Source of the DNA: Rapidithrix thailandica
GTDB lineage: Bacteria > Bacteroidota > Bacteroidia > Cytophagales > Flammeovirgaceae
Direction: 5' to 3'
Assembly: GCF_039710355.1 (NCBI RefSeq)
Contig: NZ_JBDKWZ010000001.1
Coordinates: 186,001-250,000 of the forward strand
Length of the DNA: 64,000 nucleotides
Below the pieces are notes generated by a model, which was not told where the DNA came from, searched no databases, and saw only the letters and a list, made by a program, of their open reading frames with translations. Made by a program: the position numbers and the translations under genes. Shown here one piece after another: positions 1-8,573 of the stretch. Position 1 is the first letter of the stretch, and each line of letters opens with the position of its first letter.

Positions 1-194
1 CAGGTGAATACAATAATAAAGCCCTTAGCTTTGGGGTAATCGGCCAATGAGACCATTTGCCCATCTACATTTTTTAACTTGAAACCTTCGATTTTATCTC
101 CCACATTATAGCCGCCTTCATTCACCGAAAATGCGGAGAATACAGTCCATAATCCTAGTGTAACTATCAGAGCAATAATGGGTTTTGCTTTCAT
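1..194 (-). CDS. Thioredoxin-fold (redoxin/AhpC-TSA) exported protein, 3' part missing
   Basis: The first 64 residues are visible and the gene runs off the left edge. The protein opens with an uncleaved or cleavable signal segment (MKAKPIIALIVTLGLWTVFSAF), followed by a redoxin-type start with GDKIEGFKLKNVDGQ, LADY and the strand GFIIVFTC. The cysteine at the very end of the visible part sits where redoxins carry their first catalytic cysteine. It probably acts in the periplasm in thiol-disulfide exchange or as a peroxiredoxin-like protein. It follows the TlpA-like gene on the same strand by about 120 bases, so the two may be co-transcribed. The exact family cannot be fixed without the remainder. 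Confidence 0.7.
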   Translation of the reverse strand, partial: MKAKPIIALIVTLGLWTVFSAFSVNEGGYNVGDKIEGFKLKNVDGQMVSLADYPKAKGFIIVFT

Positions 195-317
195 GTTTAA
201 AACTGTTTGGATGAAAATTACATTCATGATGGAGCATTTCCCGGCACCGTGGCCAAGAAACCTGTATAGATGAACACCTTGTATGTGTTCTCAAATACAT
301 TTAATGATATTTTCTTG

Positions 318-803
318 TTATATAAAGGATTGCAAAATCTTTACTAAATCATCGTAAGTCAGGCCTTTTGGAAAAAACTTTCTTTGTTGGGATTGCGAAT
401 TGACTACCAACGTTGCAGGAATTGCCCCTTCCCAGTCGGGATCTATTCTTCCAATCCAAGTATCGTAATCGGTCTCATCTAATAACACCACCCTTGATTT
501 TAAGTTTTTTCGCTTTACAAAAGGAATCACCCGGCTTTCCAATTGATTGGCAAAGTCTAAGCTTACCAAGATAAATTCTACATTTTTGGATTTAAACGTA
601 TCCCGGGCCTTTTCAAAATCCGGTAGCTCCTTGATACAAGGAGCACACCAAGTAGCCCAGAAATTAATTACATACGTTTTTCCCGAAGTATGGTTTATCA
701 TGGCTTCGAGTTGTTCCATCTTGATCACCTTCACTTCGGGTTGGGCCAAAGTGGAATTCCAACAGATAAACCCCAAGATAAATAGAAAAAGAAATTTCTT
801 CAT
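318..803 (-). CDS. TlpA-family thiol-disulfide oxidoreductase
   Basis: A 161-residue exported thioredoxin-like protein. Residues 1-20 are a signal peptide (MKKFLFLFILGFICWNSTLA), and the active site is NFWATWCAPC at about residues 47-56, the CxxC type found in TlpA/ResA proteins that reduce disulfides in the periplasm, for example during cytochrome c maturation. A later IPATLVV segment supplies the cis-proline loop of the fold. An in-frame TTG lies five codons upstream, but the ATG at 803 starts directly on the signal peptide and is preferred. It is probably the first gene of a pair with the redoxin-like gene at 1-194. The substrate is not known. Confidence 0.85.
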   Translation of the reverse strand: MKKFLFLFILGFICWNSTLAQPEVKVIKMEQLEAMINHTSGKTYVINFWATWCAPCIKELPDFEKARDTFKSKNVEFILVSLDFANQLESRVIPFVKRKNLKSRVVLLDETDYDTWIGRIDPDWEGAIPATLVVNSQSQQRKFFPKGLTYDDLVKILQSFI

Positions 804-961
804 TGGCTTGATAGTCAATTAGATATGTTTTTATTGTTTGACTTGTTATTTTGAAACAATATACCCATCTCAACAGTGTTAGACTACCTTTCAAAGGGAT
901 TTAACATTTTTTTAGTGAATCCATATTGAAAGAAGGAATTTGTCATTTGGCAAGTTATCAA

Positions 962-2359
962 TTATCCGGATACTAGTACATCCGAAGTTTGAGTGTTTTG
1001 CTGTTCTAATTTTTTGCTTACAATCTCAAAGCGAAGCACCAGTAAAATTGCGGCCATGGTTAATCCCACCAAAAAGCCGATCCAGATTCCGGTTTCCTTT
1101 AAGTCGAAAACAAAAGCCAATACATAGGCTACAGGTAAAGAGATCACCCAATACGAAAGCAAAGCAATCATTGAAGGGATTTTCACATCCGTAAGTCCTC
1201 GCAATGCTCCCAGACCTACCACTTGAATGCCATCAAACAGCTGGAACAAGGCGGCTACTATGATCAGCTTAGAGGCCATGGCCGTTACTAGTAGGGGGTC
1301 CTGTATTTCCGGGTCGGCTTGCACAAAGATCGGGGGTAAGTAATGCCGGGTAAAAACCAGTAGGATGGCTGACACAATCATAAATACCGCTGACATATGA
1401 AATACGCTATGGGCGGCTTTCCGAAGGGTGGTGAATTCCCGTTTTCCATATTGATTACTGACGCGGACGGTAGCTGCAGTAGAGATTCCATTGGCAATCA
1501 TATAGGTAAGAGAAGCCAGACTCAGTGTAATCTGATGGGCTGCTAGCTCTACTTTTCCGATCCAACCCATCATAATCGTACCCATGTTGAATGCCCCGGT
1601 TTCCAAGGTGGTTTGGAAAGCAATAGGTAAACCAATACGACTGAGTTCCTTGACCTGTCCAATATTGATTTTACTGTTTTTAAAGGCTTGTTGATAAGGA
1701 GCGAAGGTTTTGGATTGAAGCAAATAGATTAATAAACTTACCGCCATAAATACCCGGGCAACCAAGGTAGCGATTCCGGCTCCGACCAGACCCATGGGTT
1801 CTACCCCAAACTTTCCGAAAATGAGCACATAGTTCAATCCTACATTGATCAGGTTGCTGAGCAAGGTAAATACCATGGTAGGTTTGGTAGACTCAATTCC
1901 TTCGGCAAACTGTTTACAAGCAAAAAACAGCATGAGAGGCACAAGGCTATAACTAATGATATGATAATAAGGGGTGGCCTGATGCAATACATCGACTTTT
2001 TGTCCCATGAATTGCATGACCAAGGAGAGGGCAAGTGCCACAAATGTTAAAAGCAACCCTAAAGAGAGGTAGGCTGTCAAGCCATTTTTGAATAGCCCCC
2101 CAATTTCTGTGACATTCCGCTTGCTATATGCCTGGCCTACTAAAGGTGTCAGGCCATAGGCAAAGCCCATCCCGAATACCAACATATTGACAAAGACTCC
2201 GTTGGCAAACGAAGCGGCAGCCAATGGAGTCGTGCCTATATGCCCCACCATAATATTATCCACAATACCTACTGACATTTGCCCTGCCAATGCCAACATT
2301 ACCGGTAACGATAAACTAAGGTTCTTTTTATAATGAGGTATGTATTCCTTTATACTCAT
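962..2359 (-). CDS. MATE-family (NorM-like) multidrug efflux transporter
   Basis: A 465-residue polytopic membrane protein with about twelve hydrophobic segments. The N-terminal LSLPVMLALAGQMSVGIVDNIMVGHIG and the repeated half-molecule arrangement (LPIAFQTTLETGAFNMGTIMMGWIG in the second half) are typical of MATE transporters, which expel cationic drugs or metabolites in exchange for sodium or protons. The length is the usual one for the family. It is transcribed alone, with no regulator next to it. The gene starts at ATG 2359 close to a conserved start for the family. The transported substrate cannot be told from the sequence. Confidence 0.92.
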   Translation of the reverse strand: MSIKEYIPHYKKNLSLSLPVMLALAGQMSVGIVDNIMVGHIGTTPLAAASFANGVFVNMLVFGMGFAYGLTPLVGQAYSKRNVTEIGGLFKNGLTAYLSLGLLLTFVALALSLVMQFMGQKVDVLHQATPYYHIISYSLVPLMLFFACKQFAEGIESTKPTMVFTLLSNLINVGLNYVLIFGKFGVEPMGLVGAGIATLVARVFMAVSLLIYLLQSKTFAPYQQAFKNSKINIGQVKELSRIGLPIAFQTTLETGAFNMGTIMMGWIGKVELAAHQITLSLASLTYMIANGISTAATVRVSNQYGKREFTTLRKAAHSVFHMSAVFMIVSAILLVFTRHYLPPIFVQADPEIQDPLLVTAMASKLIIVAALFQLFDGIQVVGLGALRGLTDVKIPSMIALLSYWVISLPVAYVLAFVFDLKETGIWIGFLVGLTMAAILLVLRFEIVSKKLEQQNTQTSDVLVSG

Positions 2360-2740
2360 TTTTGATTTATTTATAAAAATTATTGATACAAATAAAATGG
2401 GATAAACTTTTATGCCTCCTGAATACCACTGACAATACCCCGCAATAGAACAGCCCAGGGGTGTGTCCTGTTCTTATAAGGTTAGTATCAGATGTTTATG
2501 AATTTTTTACTTCTTGTCAGTAACTGTTTCCGGGGAAACCCGGAATGCTACAGTGATGTTGGTGAGAATTTGGATTTGCAAAGTACTGCAATTTTTCTCT
2601 AATGAAAGTGTAAACGATGGTGAATTATTGAAGTTTTTTTATAAAATTAATTCCCTGTTGATGAGATCGATTAAGTGTTGGTTTTTCTATGCGTTAAAAG
2701 CGTGTTTCATAAATAGAACCCTTGAATTTTAAAGCAATTA
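2360..2740. other. Intergenic region with one hairpin
   Basis: No convincing gene is seen. A hairpin with arms AGAACAG and CTGTTCT spans 2447-2474 but has no T tract. The region must hold the promoters of the MATE gene (minus strand) and of the zinc-ribbon gene (plus strand), but I cannot point to a clear box. Confidence 0.4.
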
Positions 2741-2995
2741 ATGATGGCTGAAAAGGAACATATGATTCAATGTCCCAAATGCGAATGGCAACCTGATGGC
2801 GGTAGTTACTGGAGTTGTGAGTGTGGCCAGGTGTGGAATACATTTGCTACCTATGGAAAGTGCCCTTCTTGTTCTAAAGTACACCGGCAAACCCAATGTC
2901 CCATGTGCCATGAATGGTCGCCACACCCCGATTGGTACCTGGACCTGGAGGTGCTGGATATCTCTGTTTTGGAAGAAAAAGAGTTGGAAAAATAA
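2741..2995 (+). CDS. Small zinc-ribbon protein of unknown function
   Basis: An 84-residue protein with four CxxC-type knuckles: CPKC (residues 11-14), CEC (27-29, CxC), CPSC (41-44) and CPMC (53-56). Paired cysteines of this kind normally hold two zinc ions. The tryptophan-rich signature CPKCEW...SYW...W, then CHEWSPHPDWY, is one I recognise from uncharacterised Bacteroidota proteins, but no function is known to me. It is cytoplasmic, with no signal or membrane segment, and ends in a short acidic tail. Two adjacent ATG codons (2741 and 2744) are possible starts. It is monocistronic. DNA, RNA or protein binding are all possible. Confidence 0.75.
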   Translation: MMAEKEHMIQCPKCEWQPDGGSYWSCECGQVWNTFATYGKCPSCSKVHRQTQCPMCHEWSPHPDWYLDLEVLDISVLEEKELEK

Positions 2996-3049
2996 GTTGA
3001 TGGCAGTTGGCTTGTCCTTGTACCTGGGATGGTATTCTAATAAATTGAT

Positions 3050-3084
3050 AAAAAACTCACCCATCATGAACTCATTGAATTCAC
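3050..3084 (-). terminator. Intrinsic terminator of the secreted-protein gene
   Basis: Stem arms CTCACCCATC and GATGGGTGAG (3056-3084) with an inner TGAA/TTCA pair. Read on the minus strand it is followed by six T (A run 3050-3055), so it ends the gene at 3134-3781. Confidence 0.75.
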
Positions 3085-3133
3085 GATGGGTGAGTGAAAA
3101 TTAATTTGACGATTAGTAGTATATAAGGTAGTT

Positions 3134-3781
3134 CTATTCATTCAGGTTTTTGGTGTTTTTTACCCAGAAGCGATGACTTTCTGACTTTTCGCTACCGGTT
3201 ATCGTCACCGTATAAGCCCCTTCTCTAAACTTTTGGGTGGAAATTAAGGTGTTAAAATGGGTTTTATTAACCTCATCTTTATGCACTACCTTTCCGGCAT
3301 CATTTGTAATCACAATGGAAGTAGGGGTTACCGCATTGGTAAAGGATACCAGTACTTGCTCTTGTTTGAATTGAGAAGTGACAAATACATCGTAAGGACT
3401 AAGCTCATTGACTGTACGCTCTCCTACATGCAATACATGATATTCCACAAAAGGACCTTTTTCTATTTTCAAACTATACTGTCCGTTACCGAAGTTTTCT
3501 AAGTTGATATTGTTATTACTGAACTCTTTATTTACATAAGCTTTGTTAAACACCAATTCATTTTTCTTGTTGTACAAGCTGATGTTGACTGTACCGGGCT
3601 TCGTGTTTTTAAACGCAAATCGCAGGTTAGGGCTATTCTGTACAACATAGTAATTGTAAGCCAACCCAACAGATGCAGCGGTTGCTTTTTCTCCGGCAAG
3701 GTGTTTTTTATTCTCAGCAAAACTTATCATACTGATTAAACTAAAAAGAAAGCTAAAAATCAAAACAGTGGACTTTTTCAT
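3134..3781 (-). CDS. Secreted protein with two beta-sandwich modules resembling T9SS sorting domains
   Basis: A 215-residue protein with a clear signal peptide (MKKSTVLIFSFLFSLISMISFA). Two segments of about 75 residues share the same pattern: a strand like VNISLYNKKNELVF or SIVITNDAGKVV, a middle part ending in (N/R)(F)xxG, then (Q/A)Y(S/T)xxI. This is the pattern of the C-terminal sorting domains of type IX secretion cargo in Bacteroidota, yet here two copies make up nearly the whole protein. The upstream in-frame extension to 3928 reads as non-coding and lacks a signal peptide, so ATG 3781 is chosen. The function is unknown; it could be a small adhesin or matrix protein. It is a single gene with its own terminator. 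Confidence 0.6.
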   Translation of the reverse strand: MKKSTVLIFSFLFSLISMISFAENKKHLAGEKATAASVGLAYNYYVVQNSPNLRFAFKNTKPGTVNISLYNKKNELVFNKAYVNKEFSNNNINLENFGNGQYSLKIEKGPFVEYHVLHVGERTVNELSPYDVFVTSQFKQEQVLVSFTNAVTPTSIVITNDAGKVVHKDEVNKTHFNTLISTQKFREGAYTVTITGSEKSESHRFWVKNTKNLNE

Positions 3782-4105
3782 GGTTGGATATTTTTGTTCT
3801 ATAAAAATCAATTTGTATTTATCCTTTTGCCAGACTTGTGCCATGTTTTTGTTATGTATTGATATACAGTTGTTTGTGGGTTGTTTTTGTTGGATGAGTA
3901 CTAGTGGGTACTGTTCATAATCGTTCACATATGTTAGTTTGTGGACAACCTCCGGATAGTTTGCTTGAAGAAGAATACTGAAATGAGCATTCCGGGTAGT
4001 AGGACAAAAGGCTTATAGGGAATTCAGAGAATGGGAAGAAGCCCGGAATAGGTGACATTTTGACAAAGAGAAGTTAATTTTGAAGTGATCAGGAATACAA
4101 CAGAT
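3782..4105. other. Intergenic region, divergent promoters expected
   Basis: About 320 bases between divergently transcribed genes. I see no gene, no strong hairpin and no clear TAnnTTTG box. It presumably carries the promoters for both neighbours. Confidence 0.4.
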
Positions 4106-4798
4106 ATGAACGAACAAGTAAAAGAAGAAATAGATCAGGAGCTACTAGAGTACTTGTCCGGGTTTGTCACCGAAAATAAAATGTCTTTATTCAATAAGAT
4201 ATTGCCGTATCGTACCCGGCATTTGACAGTGGTAATGGAAAATATTTATCAGTCGCAAAATGCCAGTGCGGTGATCCGGACTTGTGAGTGCTTGGGGATA
4301 CAGGATGTCCATGTGATTGAAGTTTTCAATAAATATAAACTGAATAAGGGCGTGGCCAGAGGGGCTGGAAAATGGGTGGACTTACACCGGCATCACAATA
4401 CCCGGGAGACGATGCAACTACTCAAACAACAGGGCTACACCTTAGTGGCTACTTCTCCCGGGGAAAGCAGCATTGATTTATACGACTTGCCACTGGATAA
4501 TAAAATAGGCTTATTGTTTGGAACGGAACTTACCGGTTTGTCAGAGGAAGCTCTGGAAGAAGCTGATCTAACGATAAAAATTCCTATGTTCGGATTTACG
4601 GAAAGTTATAACCTTTCGGTAAGCGCCTCTATTTGTTTAAGTCATATGATCCGGCAGTTGCATACCTCTGATATTCCTTGGCAACTGAGTGCCGAAGAAA
4701 GAAAAGAATTGCAAATGGATTGGGTTAAGAAAGTAATCAGACGGGCGGATAAATTAGAAACCGAATATTATATTAAAAAACGGGCCGGATTAATATGA
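4106..4798 (+). CDS. trmH: TrmH-family (SpoU class) RNA 2'-O-ribose methyltransferase
   Basis: A 230-residue SPOUT methyltransferase that moves a methyl group from S-adenosylmethionine to a ribose 2'-OH of tRNA or rRNA. All three SpoU motifs are visible: NASAVIRTCECLG (motif 1, with the catalytic arginine), LLFGTELTGLSEEAL (motif 2) and IPMFGFTESYNLSVSASI (motif 3, the SAM-binding knot). The order and the C-terminal extension resemble TrmH, which methylates G18 of tRNA. A GTG seven codons upstream is in frame, but ATG 4106 fits the family start. The last four bases ATGA overlap the start of the next gene, so the two are translationally coupled. The exact target nucleotide is inference. Confidence 0.88.
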   Translation: MNEQVKEEIDQELLEYLSGFVTENKMSLFNKILPYRTRHLTVVMENIYQSQNASAVIRTCECLGIQDVHVIEVFNKYKLNKGVARGAGKWVDLHRHHNTRETMQLLKQQGYTLVATSPGESSIDLYDLPLDNKIGLLFGTELTGLSEEALEEADLTIKIPMFGFTESYNLSVSASICLSHMIRQLHTSDIPWQLSAEERKELQMDWVKKVIRRADKLETEYYIKKRAGLI

Positions 4799-5616
4799 AT
4801 GCCTTGACCTACGTACTGTGGAGTGTTTTTCTGGTTTTGTCGTTTTTGCCATGCCAAGGGCAAAGGTATCGCTCCATCAAACATGTTCCTTTGAATGGAA
4901 TCACAGCCATAAGTATGGATCGCAATCAGAAAATTTATGTCGCAGATGTATTAGGACAAATCAAAAAATATGATTTACCCAGTGGACAAACTGAGGGTGA
5001 TTATTCGTATGGCAAGCCCGGTTCCTTTGCCTGTATAGATGCTTGGCAAACCGTCCGTATATTTGCTTTCAATGCCGATTACCAGGAGTATTTGTTGCTT
5101 GACCGTCAATTAGGAACGGCCAACGTGCAAAAACTTCCCCCGGAACTGATCGGACATGCTCCGGCAGCGGCCCTGGCAACAGATAATCATATCTGGTTGT
5201 ATGATGAATTTGATATGAGTATCAAGAAGTTGGATGAAGAAACGGGGGAACTGTTGATTAACGCACCCTTGACCAATGATTTGTTTGGAGACGAATTACA
5301 GCTTAATTATATGAGAGAGTACCAAAACTGGCTGTTTGTCAATGATGCCCAGTCGGGTATTTTAGTCTTCGACCTTTTGGGCAATTTTAACCGGCGTTTA
5401 GACGCATCCGCCACTGATTTTTTCTCCTTTTGGAACAATATGATTTATTTTATCCATCGGGGAAAGTTGGTGACAATGGATATGTATACCCAAGAAAGAA
5501 AAACGTATTTGTTGCCCGAGGAAGTTACAGATAAGGTTTTGTTAACTTCTCATTTTTTGGTTTCCTTCTCCCGGAAAGGAGTACGGATCTTTGAAGCGGA
5601 TTTTGAGCAAGACTGA
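4795..5616 (+). CDS. Exported beta-propeller-like protein of unknown function
   Basis: A 273-residue protein with an N-terminal signal peptide (residues 1-22, ending near CQG). The rest shows short repeated strand blocks such as ITAISMDRNQKIYVADVLGQIKKYDLPSG and AAALATDNHIWLYDEFDMSIKKLDEETG, the pattern of NHL/YWTD type propellers. The cysteine at residue 20 could make it a lipoprotein, but the box is weak. Its ATG overlaps the stop of trmH (ATGA), a pairing I recognise from other Bacteroidota. There is no known function, and no link to RNA methylation can be argued from the sequence. The overlap only shows coordinated translation. Confidence 0.7.
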   Translation: MNALTYVLWSVFLVLSFLPCQGQRYRSIKHVPLNGITAISMDRNQKIYVADVLGQIKKYDLPSGQTEGDYSYGKPGSFACIDAWQTVRIFAFNADYQEYLLLDRQLGTANVQKLPPELIGHAPAAALATDNHIWLYDEFDMSIKKLDEETGELLINAPLTNDLFGDELQLNYMREYQNWLFVNDAQSGILVFDLLGNFNRRLDASATDFFSFWNNMIYFIHRGKLVTMDMYTQERKTYLLPEEVTDKVLLTSHFLVSFSRKGVRIFEADFEQD

Positions 5617-5792
5617 TCATTGGTTCGGATAATTGACTTTGCTCACCGGTTTTTGATAAAATTAATCAGATTTGATGATATAAGTTTTGGTTTTAAATCT
5701 TAAGAAAAGCCATTTTTGCTAAATGATTGTGTTGATATCTTGAATAAGACAAGAATTTGGTGAAAACAGTCTGGTTTTTGTAGAAACAGAAA

Positions 5793-5816
5793 CACTTTTT
5801 TGTACAAAAAAGAGTG
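5793..5816. repeat. Palindrome CACTTTTTT-GTAC-AAAAAAGAGTG
   Basis: A near-perfect palindrome centred on GTAC, about 80 bases before the next gene. It may be a transcription-factor site or a terminator-like hairpin for the gene ending at 5616. No protein can be named. Confidence 0.45.
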
Positions 5817-5885
5817 ACTTCGCTATGAACCGCACTCTTTGTGAAATTACGACTCTAAAAATTTACATAAAACAAGTCGATCTCC

Positions 5886-7298
5886 ATGCGAAAGATAATC
5901 CTTTTTGAACTCAATGAAGTACCTTTCAAGGTAATAGATCATTATTGCAAAACCCATCCTAAATCAACTCTGGCTGAGATCATGAAGGTGTCGAGCCAGA
6001 TAGAAACCGTGACGGAAGATACCGGGCACCTCTCTCCTTGGATTACCTGGCCTACTTTGCATCGGGGGGTGAGCAATAAGCACCATCAAATCAAAGACTT
6101 TGGAGAAGATCTTTCGGGAGTAAATGCCAAATACCCTTCCATTTGGGAAATTCTGATCAATAAAGGCATTTCTACAGGAGTATTTGCGTCTATGCATAGC
6201 TTTCCGGCACCGGCAAATTACAAGGACTATGCGTTTTATGTTCCCGATCCCTTTGCGGGAGATTCATTGGCCCATCCTGAGAAATTAATGCCTTTTCAAC
6301 AGTTCAACCTGGCCATGTCGCGGAAGTCGGGGCGAAATGTAGATACCGGTATTGATATGAAATCCGCTACCTCCCTGGCTTTGAGTTTGCCGGGTTTAGG
6401 GATCAAGTCGAAGACTATGATGGATGTAGCCGGGCAGTTGGTAGCAGAGCGGACAACACCTTGGAAGAAAACTCGAAGAAGAACTTTTCAAACCGTTTTG
6501 GCATTTGATGTCTATTTGAAATTATTGAAAAAAACAGCTCCTGCTTTTTCTACTTATTTTTCGAATCATGTAGCCTCAACGATGCACCGGTATTGGGCAG
6601 CTACCTTTCCGGAAGATTATAAACAGTATGATTTGAGTCAGGAATGGAAACAAACGTATCAGGGTGAAATTGATTTTACCATGGGAAAACTCAATGACTT
6701 CTTGCAGGCCTTGATTCGTTTTATAGATGCCAATCCGGAATACAAGTTGGTGATGGCAAGTAGTATGGGGCAAAAGGCAACCATTGCCGAGCAATTAAAA
6801 ACGGAGGTATATTGTGAAGATTTCAATAACTTTCTTCGGTTTTTTGAACTTCCGGAAGGTTGTTGGGAAATTAAACCGGCAATGCACCCTCAGTACAATT
6901 TGACTTTGGATGAGCCGTATATCGAACCATTCAAAGAGAACCTCGACCAGTTGGAGATTAATGGAAAGCCAATCAGTTATCGTCTAAAAGGCAACTTCTT
7001 TAGCATTGACTTGGGCCATAGAAATATGGATCATGAATACGTGCTGTATAAGGGCGAAAAGGTGCCTTTTGAGAAATTAGGAATCACAAATATTCCTATT
7101 GATGACGAAACGGGAAGTACAGCCTATCATGTGCCGGAAGGTTCTTTAGTCGTTTATGATCCTAAAGATAAGACACCTAAAAAGGAGCGGCAGTACGGAG
7201 TGAATTCTGTGACCATTGTACCGAGCATTTTGGATAACTTTAATATTCCCGTACCGAAGTATATGACTTCGGAACGAATTGATTGCATTGCAAAATAA
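5886..7298 (+). CDS. Alkaline-phosphatase-superfamily-like protein with altered metal motif
   Basis: A 470-residue soluble protein with no signal peptide. The start FELNEVPFKVIDHY and the segment SPWITWPTLHRGVSNKHH resemble the first metal-ligand loop and the threonine nucleophile loop of type I phosphodiesterases and related phosphatases. Where active members carry a DHG motif, this protein has MASSMGQKAT, so at least one metal site seems lost. LGHRNMDHEYV near residues 378-388 may supply other ligands. The family is uncharacterised to my knowledge and turns up near cell-surface polysaccharide genes, as here (export genes begin at 10167). It may act on phosphorylated or sulfated sugars, or be a non-catalytic binder. 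It has its own terminator at 7318-7356. Confidence 0.6.
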   Translation: MRKIILFELNEVPFKVIDHYCKTHPKSTLAEIMKVSSQIETVTEDTGHLSPWITWPTLHRGVSNKHHQIKDFGEDLSGVNAKYPSIWEILINKGISTGVFASMHSFPAPANYKDYAFYVPDPFAGDSLAHPEKLMPFQQFNLAMSRKSGRNVDTGIDMKSATSLALSLPGLGIKSKTMMDVAGQLVAERTTPWKKTRRRTFQTVLAFDVYLKLLKKTAPAFSTYFSNHVASTMHRYWAATFPEDYKQYDLSQEWKQTYQGEIDFTMGKLNDFLQALIRFIDANPEYKLVMASSMGQKATIAEQLKTEVYCEDFNNFLRFFELPEGCWEIKPAMHPQYNLTLDEPYIEPFKENLDQLEINGKPISYRLKGNFFSIDLGHRNMDHEYVLYKGEKVPFEKLGITNIPIDDETGSTAYHVPEGSLVVYDPKDKTPKKERQYGVNSVTIVPSILDNFNIPVPKYMTSERIDCIAK

Positions 7299-7317
7299 AT
7301 TCGAATATATACTCACT

Positions 7318-7356
7318 TATCAAAAAAGGGATTCGTAACGAATCCCTTTTTTGATA
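7318..7356 (+). terminator. Intrinsic terminator
   Basis: Perfect long inverted repeat: arms TATCAAAAAAGGGATTCG and CGAATCCCTTTTTTGATA around TAA. The T run on the plus strand ends the gene at 5886-7298. The symmetry makes it work on either strand. Confidence 0.9.
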
Positions 7357-7477
7357 ACAATTGATTAAGCAATTTTTGTAAAAGGTATTCGAAGTGTATC
7401 ATCATACTTCTTTTATCCGGTCCTTTCATTAGATGTTGTACATTTGGAAATATACAGTTTACCTAACAAGACTTATC

Positions 7478-8149
7478 ATGTCAGATACAAAAGAAATTAC
7501 AAGCAAAGTGGCTTTAGTGGCAGGAGCTACCGGGTTGATAGGGCACACTTTGGTGAAAGCTTTACTTAAACAAGAGAGTTATCGCCAGGTAATAGCATTG
7601 GTACGAAGACCTCTGGGAATTGAGAATGATAAGTTGAAAGAGATAAACGTGGATTTTGATACGCTTGGAAATCTGCCCCCGGAAGTTATTGTCGACACAG
7701 CTTTTTGTTGTCTGGGAACCACGATGAAAAAAGCGGGTTCGAAAGAAAAGTTTTACAAAGTGGACTGTACGTATGTTCAATATTTTGCAGAATACGCACT
7801 TCGAGCCGGAGCAAAGCACTTTCATTTGGTTTCGGCTCTGGGAAGTAATAAGACCTCAATGTTTTTTTATAACCGGGTGAAGGGCGAAGCGGAAGAATTT
7901 GTTCGAAAAATGCCTTTTGACAAGATTTTGATTTACCGGCCTTCACTACTACTGGGGGAACGACAAGAAGCCCGTTTAGGTGAAGGTTTTGCTAAGATGT
8001 TTAACCAACTTTTTTCATTTCTTATTCCTTTAAGGTATCGAGGCATTCATGCAGATACGGTTGTAGCAGCAATGCTCCAATCGGAGAAGGTAGCTTTTGG
8101 TCCCACACTTCAACTATTAGAATCAGAGGAGTTGCAAACCTTTCATTAA
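7478..8149 (+). CDS. TIP30/HTATIP2-like NAD(P)-binding oxidoreductase (atypical SDR)
   Basis: A 223-residue short-chain dehydrogenase-like protein. The Rossmann motif GATGLIGHTLV is at residues 14-24, followed by CCLGTTMKKAGSKEKF, FHLVSALGSNKTSMFFYNRVKGEAE and YRPSLLLGERQEAR. The CCLGTT, YNRVKGE and RP..LL..RQE signatures are those of the TIP30 (HTATIP2) group, where the lysine of YxxxK lies in NRVKGE. It is cytosolic and NADPH is the likely cofactor; the substrate is unknown. The in-frame extension upstream to 7433 starts with a rare TTG, and ATG 7478 gives the usual N-terminus. It stands alone between two terminators. Confidence 0.8.
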   Translation: MSDTKEITSKVALVAGATGLIGHTLVKALLKQESYRQVIALVRRPLGIENDKLKEINVDFDTLGNLPPEVIVDTAFCCLGTTMKKAGSKEKFYKVDCTYVQYFAEYALRAGAKHFHLVSALGSNKTSMFFYNRVKGEAEEFVRKMPFDKILIYRPSLLLGERQEARLGEGFAKMFNQLFSFLIPLRYRGIHADTVVAAMLQSEKVAFGPTLQLLESEELQTFH

Positions 8150-8255
8150 AAGGAGAGAGTTGATAAAGTGTTGGTTTACTGGGTATTTCTTGTGATTCTT
8201 GCCAGAATCTTCTATCTTATAGTAGAACATTCATCAAATAAAATTAAAGTTTACT

Positions 8256-8381
8256 ATGGGAAAAGGAGATAAAAAAACAAGAAGAGGAAAAATTACCAAA
8301 GGAACCTTCGGTGTAAGAAGGCCTCACAAAGCAAAAAAGTATAAGGCTTCGGACCAAAAAGGTTCTTCGGATAAAAAATAA
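8256..8381 (+). CDS. 30S ribosomal protein bTHX (S31e-like), 41 residues
   Basis: A very small basic protein beginning MGKGDKKTRRGKITKGTFGV and continuing RRPHKAKK. This is the signature of the bTHX/Thx protein that sits in the head of the small ribosomal subunit in Thermus and many Bacteroidota. Over a third of its residues are lysine or arginine, and it has no hydrophobic core. The Thermus protein is about 27 residues; the extra 14 residues here form a lysine and serine rich tail. It follows an AT-rich leader and ends 20 bases before a strong terminator, so it is a monocistronic gene. It is easily missed by gene finders because of its size. Confidence 0.9.
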   Translation: MGKGDKKTRRGKITKGTFGVRRPHKAKKYKASDQKGSSDKK

Positions 8382-8402
8382 ACATGGTCCGGCTAAAACG
8401 TA

Positions 8403-8434
8403 AAAGGGTGCCTTTTTACCGGCACCTTTTGTTT
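8403..8434 (+). terminator. Intrinsic terminator of bTHX
   Basis: Stem AAAAGGGTGCC / GGCACCTTTT with a T-rich loop, followed by GTTTT. It lies about 20 bases after the bTHX stop. Confidence 0.85.
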
Positions 8435-8573
8435 TCGGAAGTACACTGTTAAGGATAAAAACTCACAAAAAAACCGATTTAAAATTTTAGATGGGCGTTG
8501 AACTCTCTTTGTGCAATTCAGGTTTGATTAGTAGCTGCATAGGATAGATAGTTAGGAATTTAAATTTTTTTGC

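Noticed and set aside
2514..2732. Open frame of 72 codons upstream of the zinc-ribbon gene
   Set aside because: TTG start, odd composition and no similarity to any family I know; probably part of the leader region.
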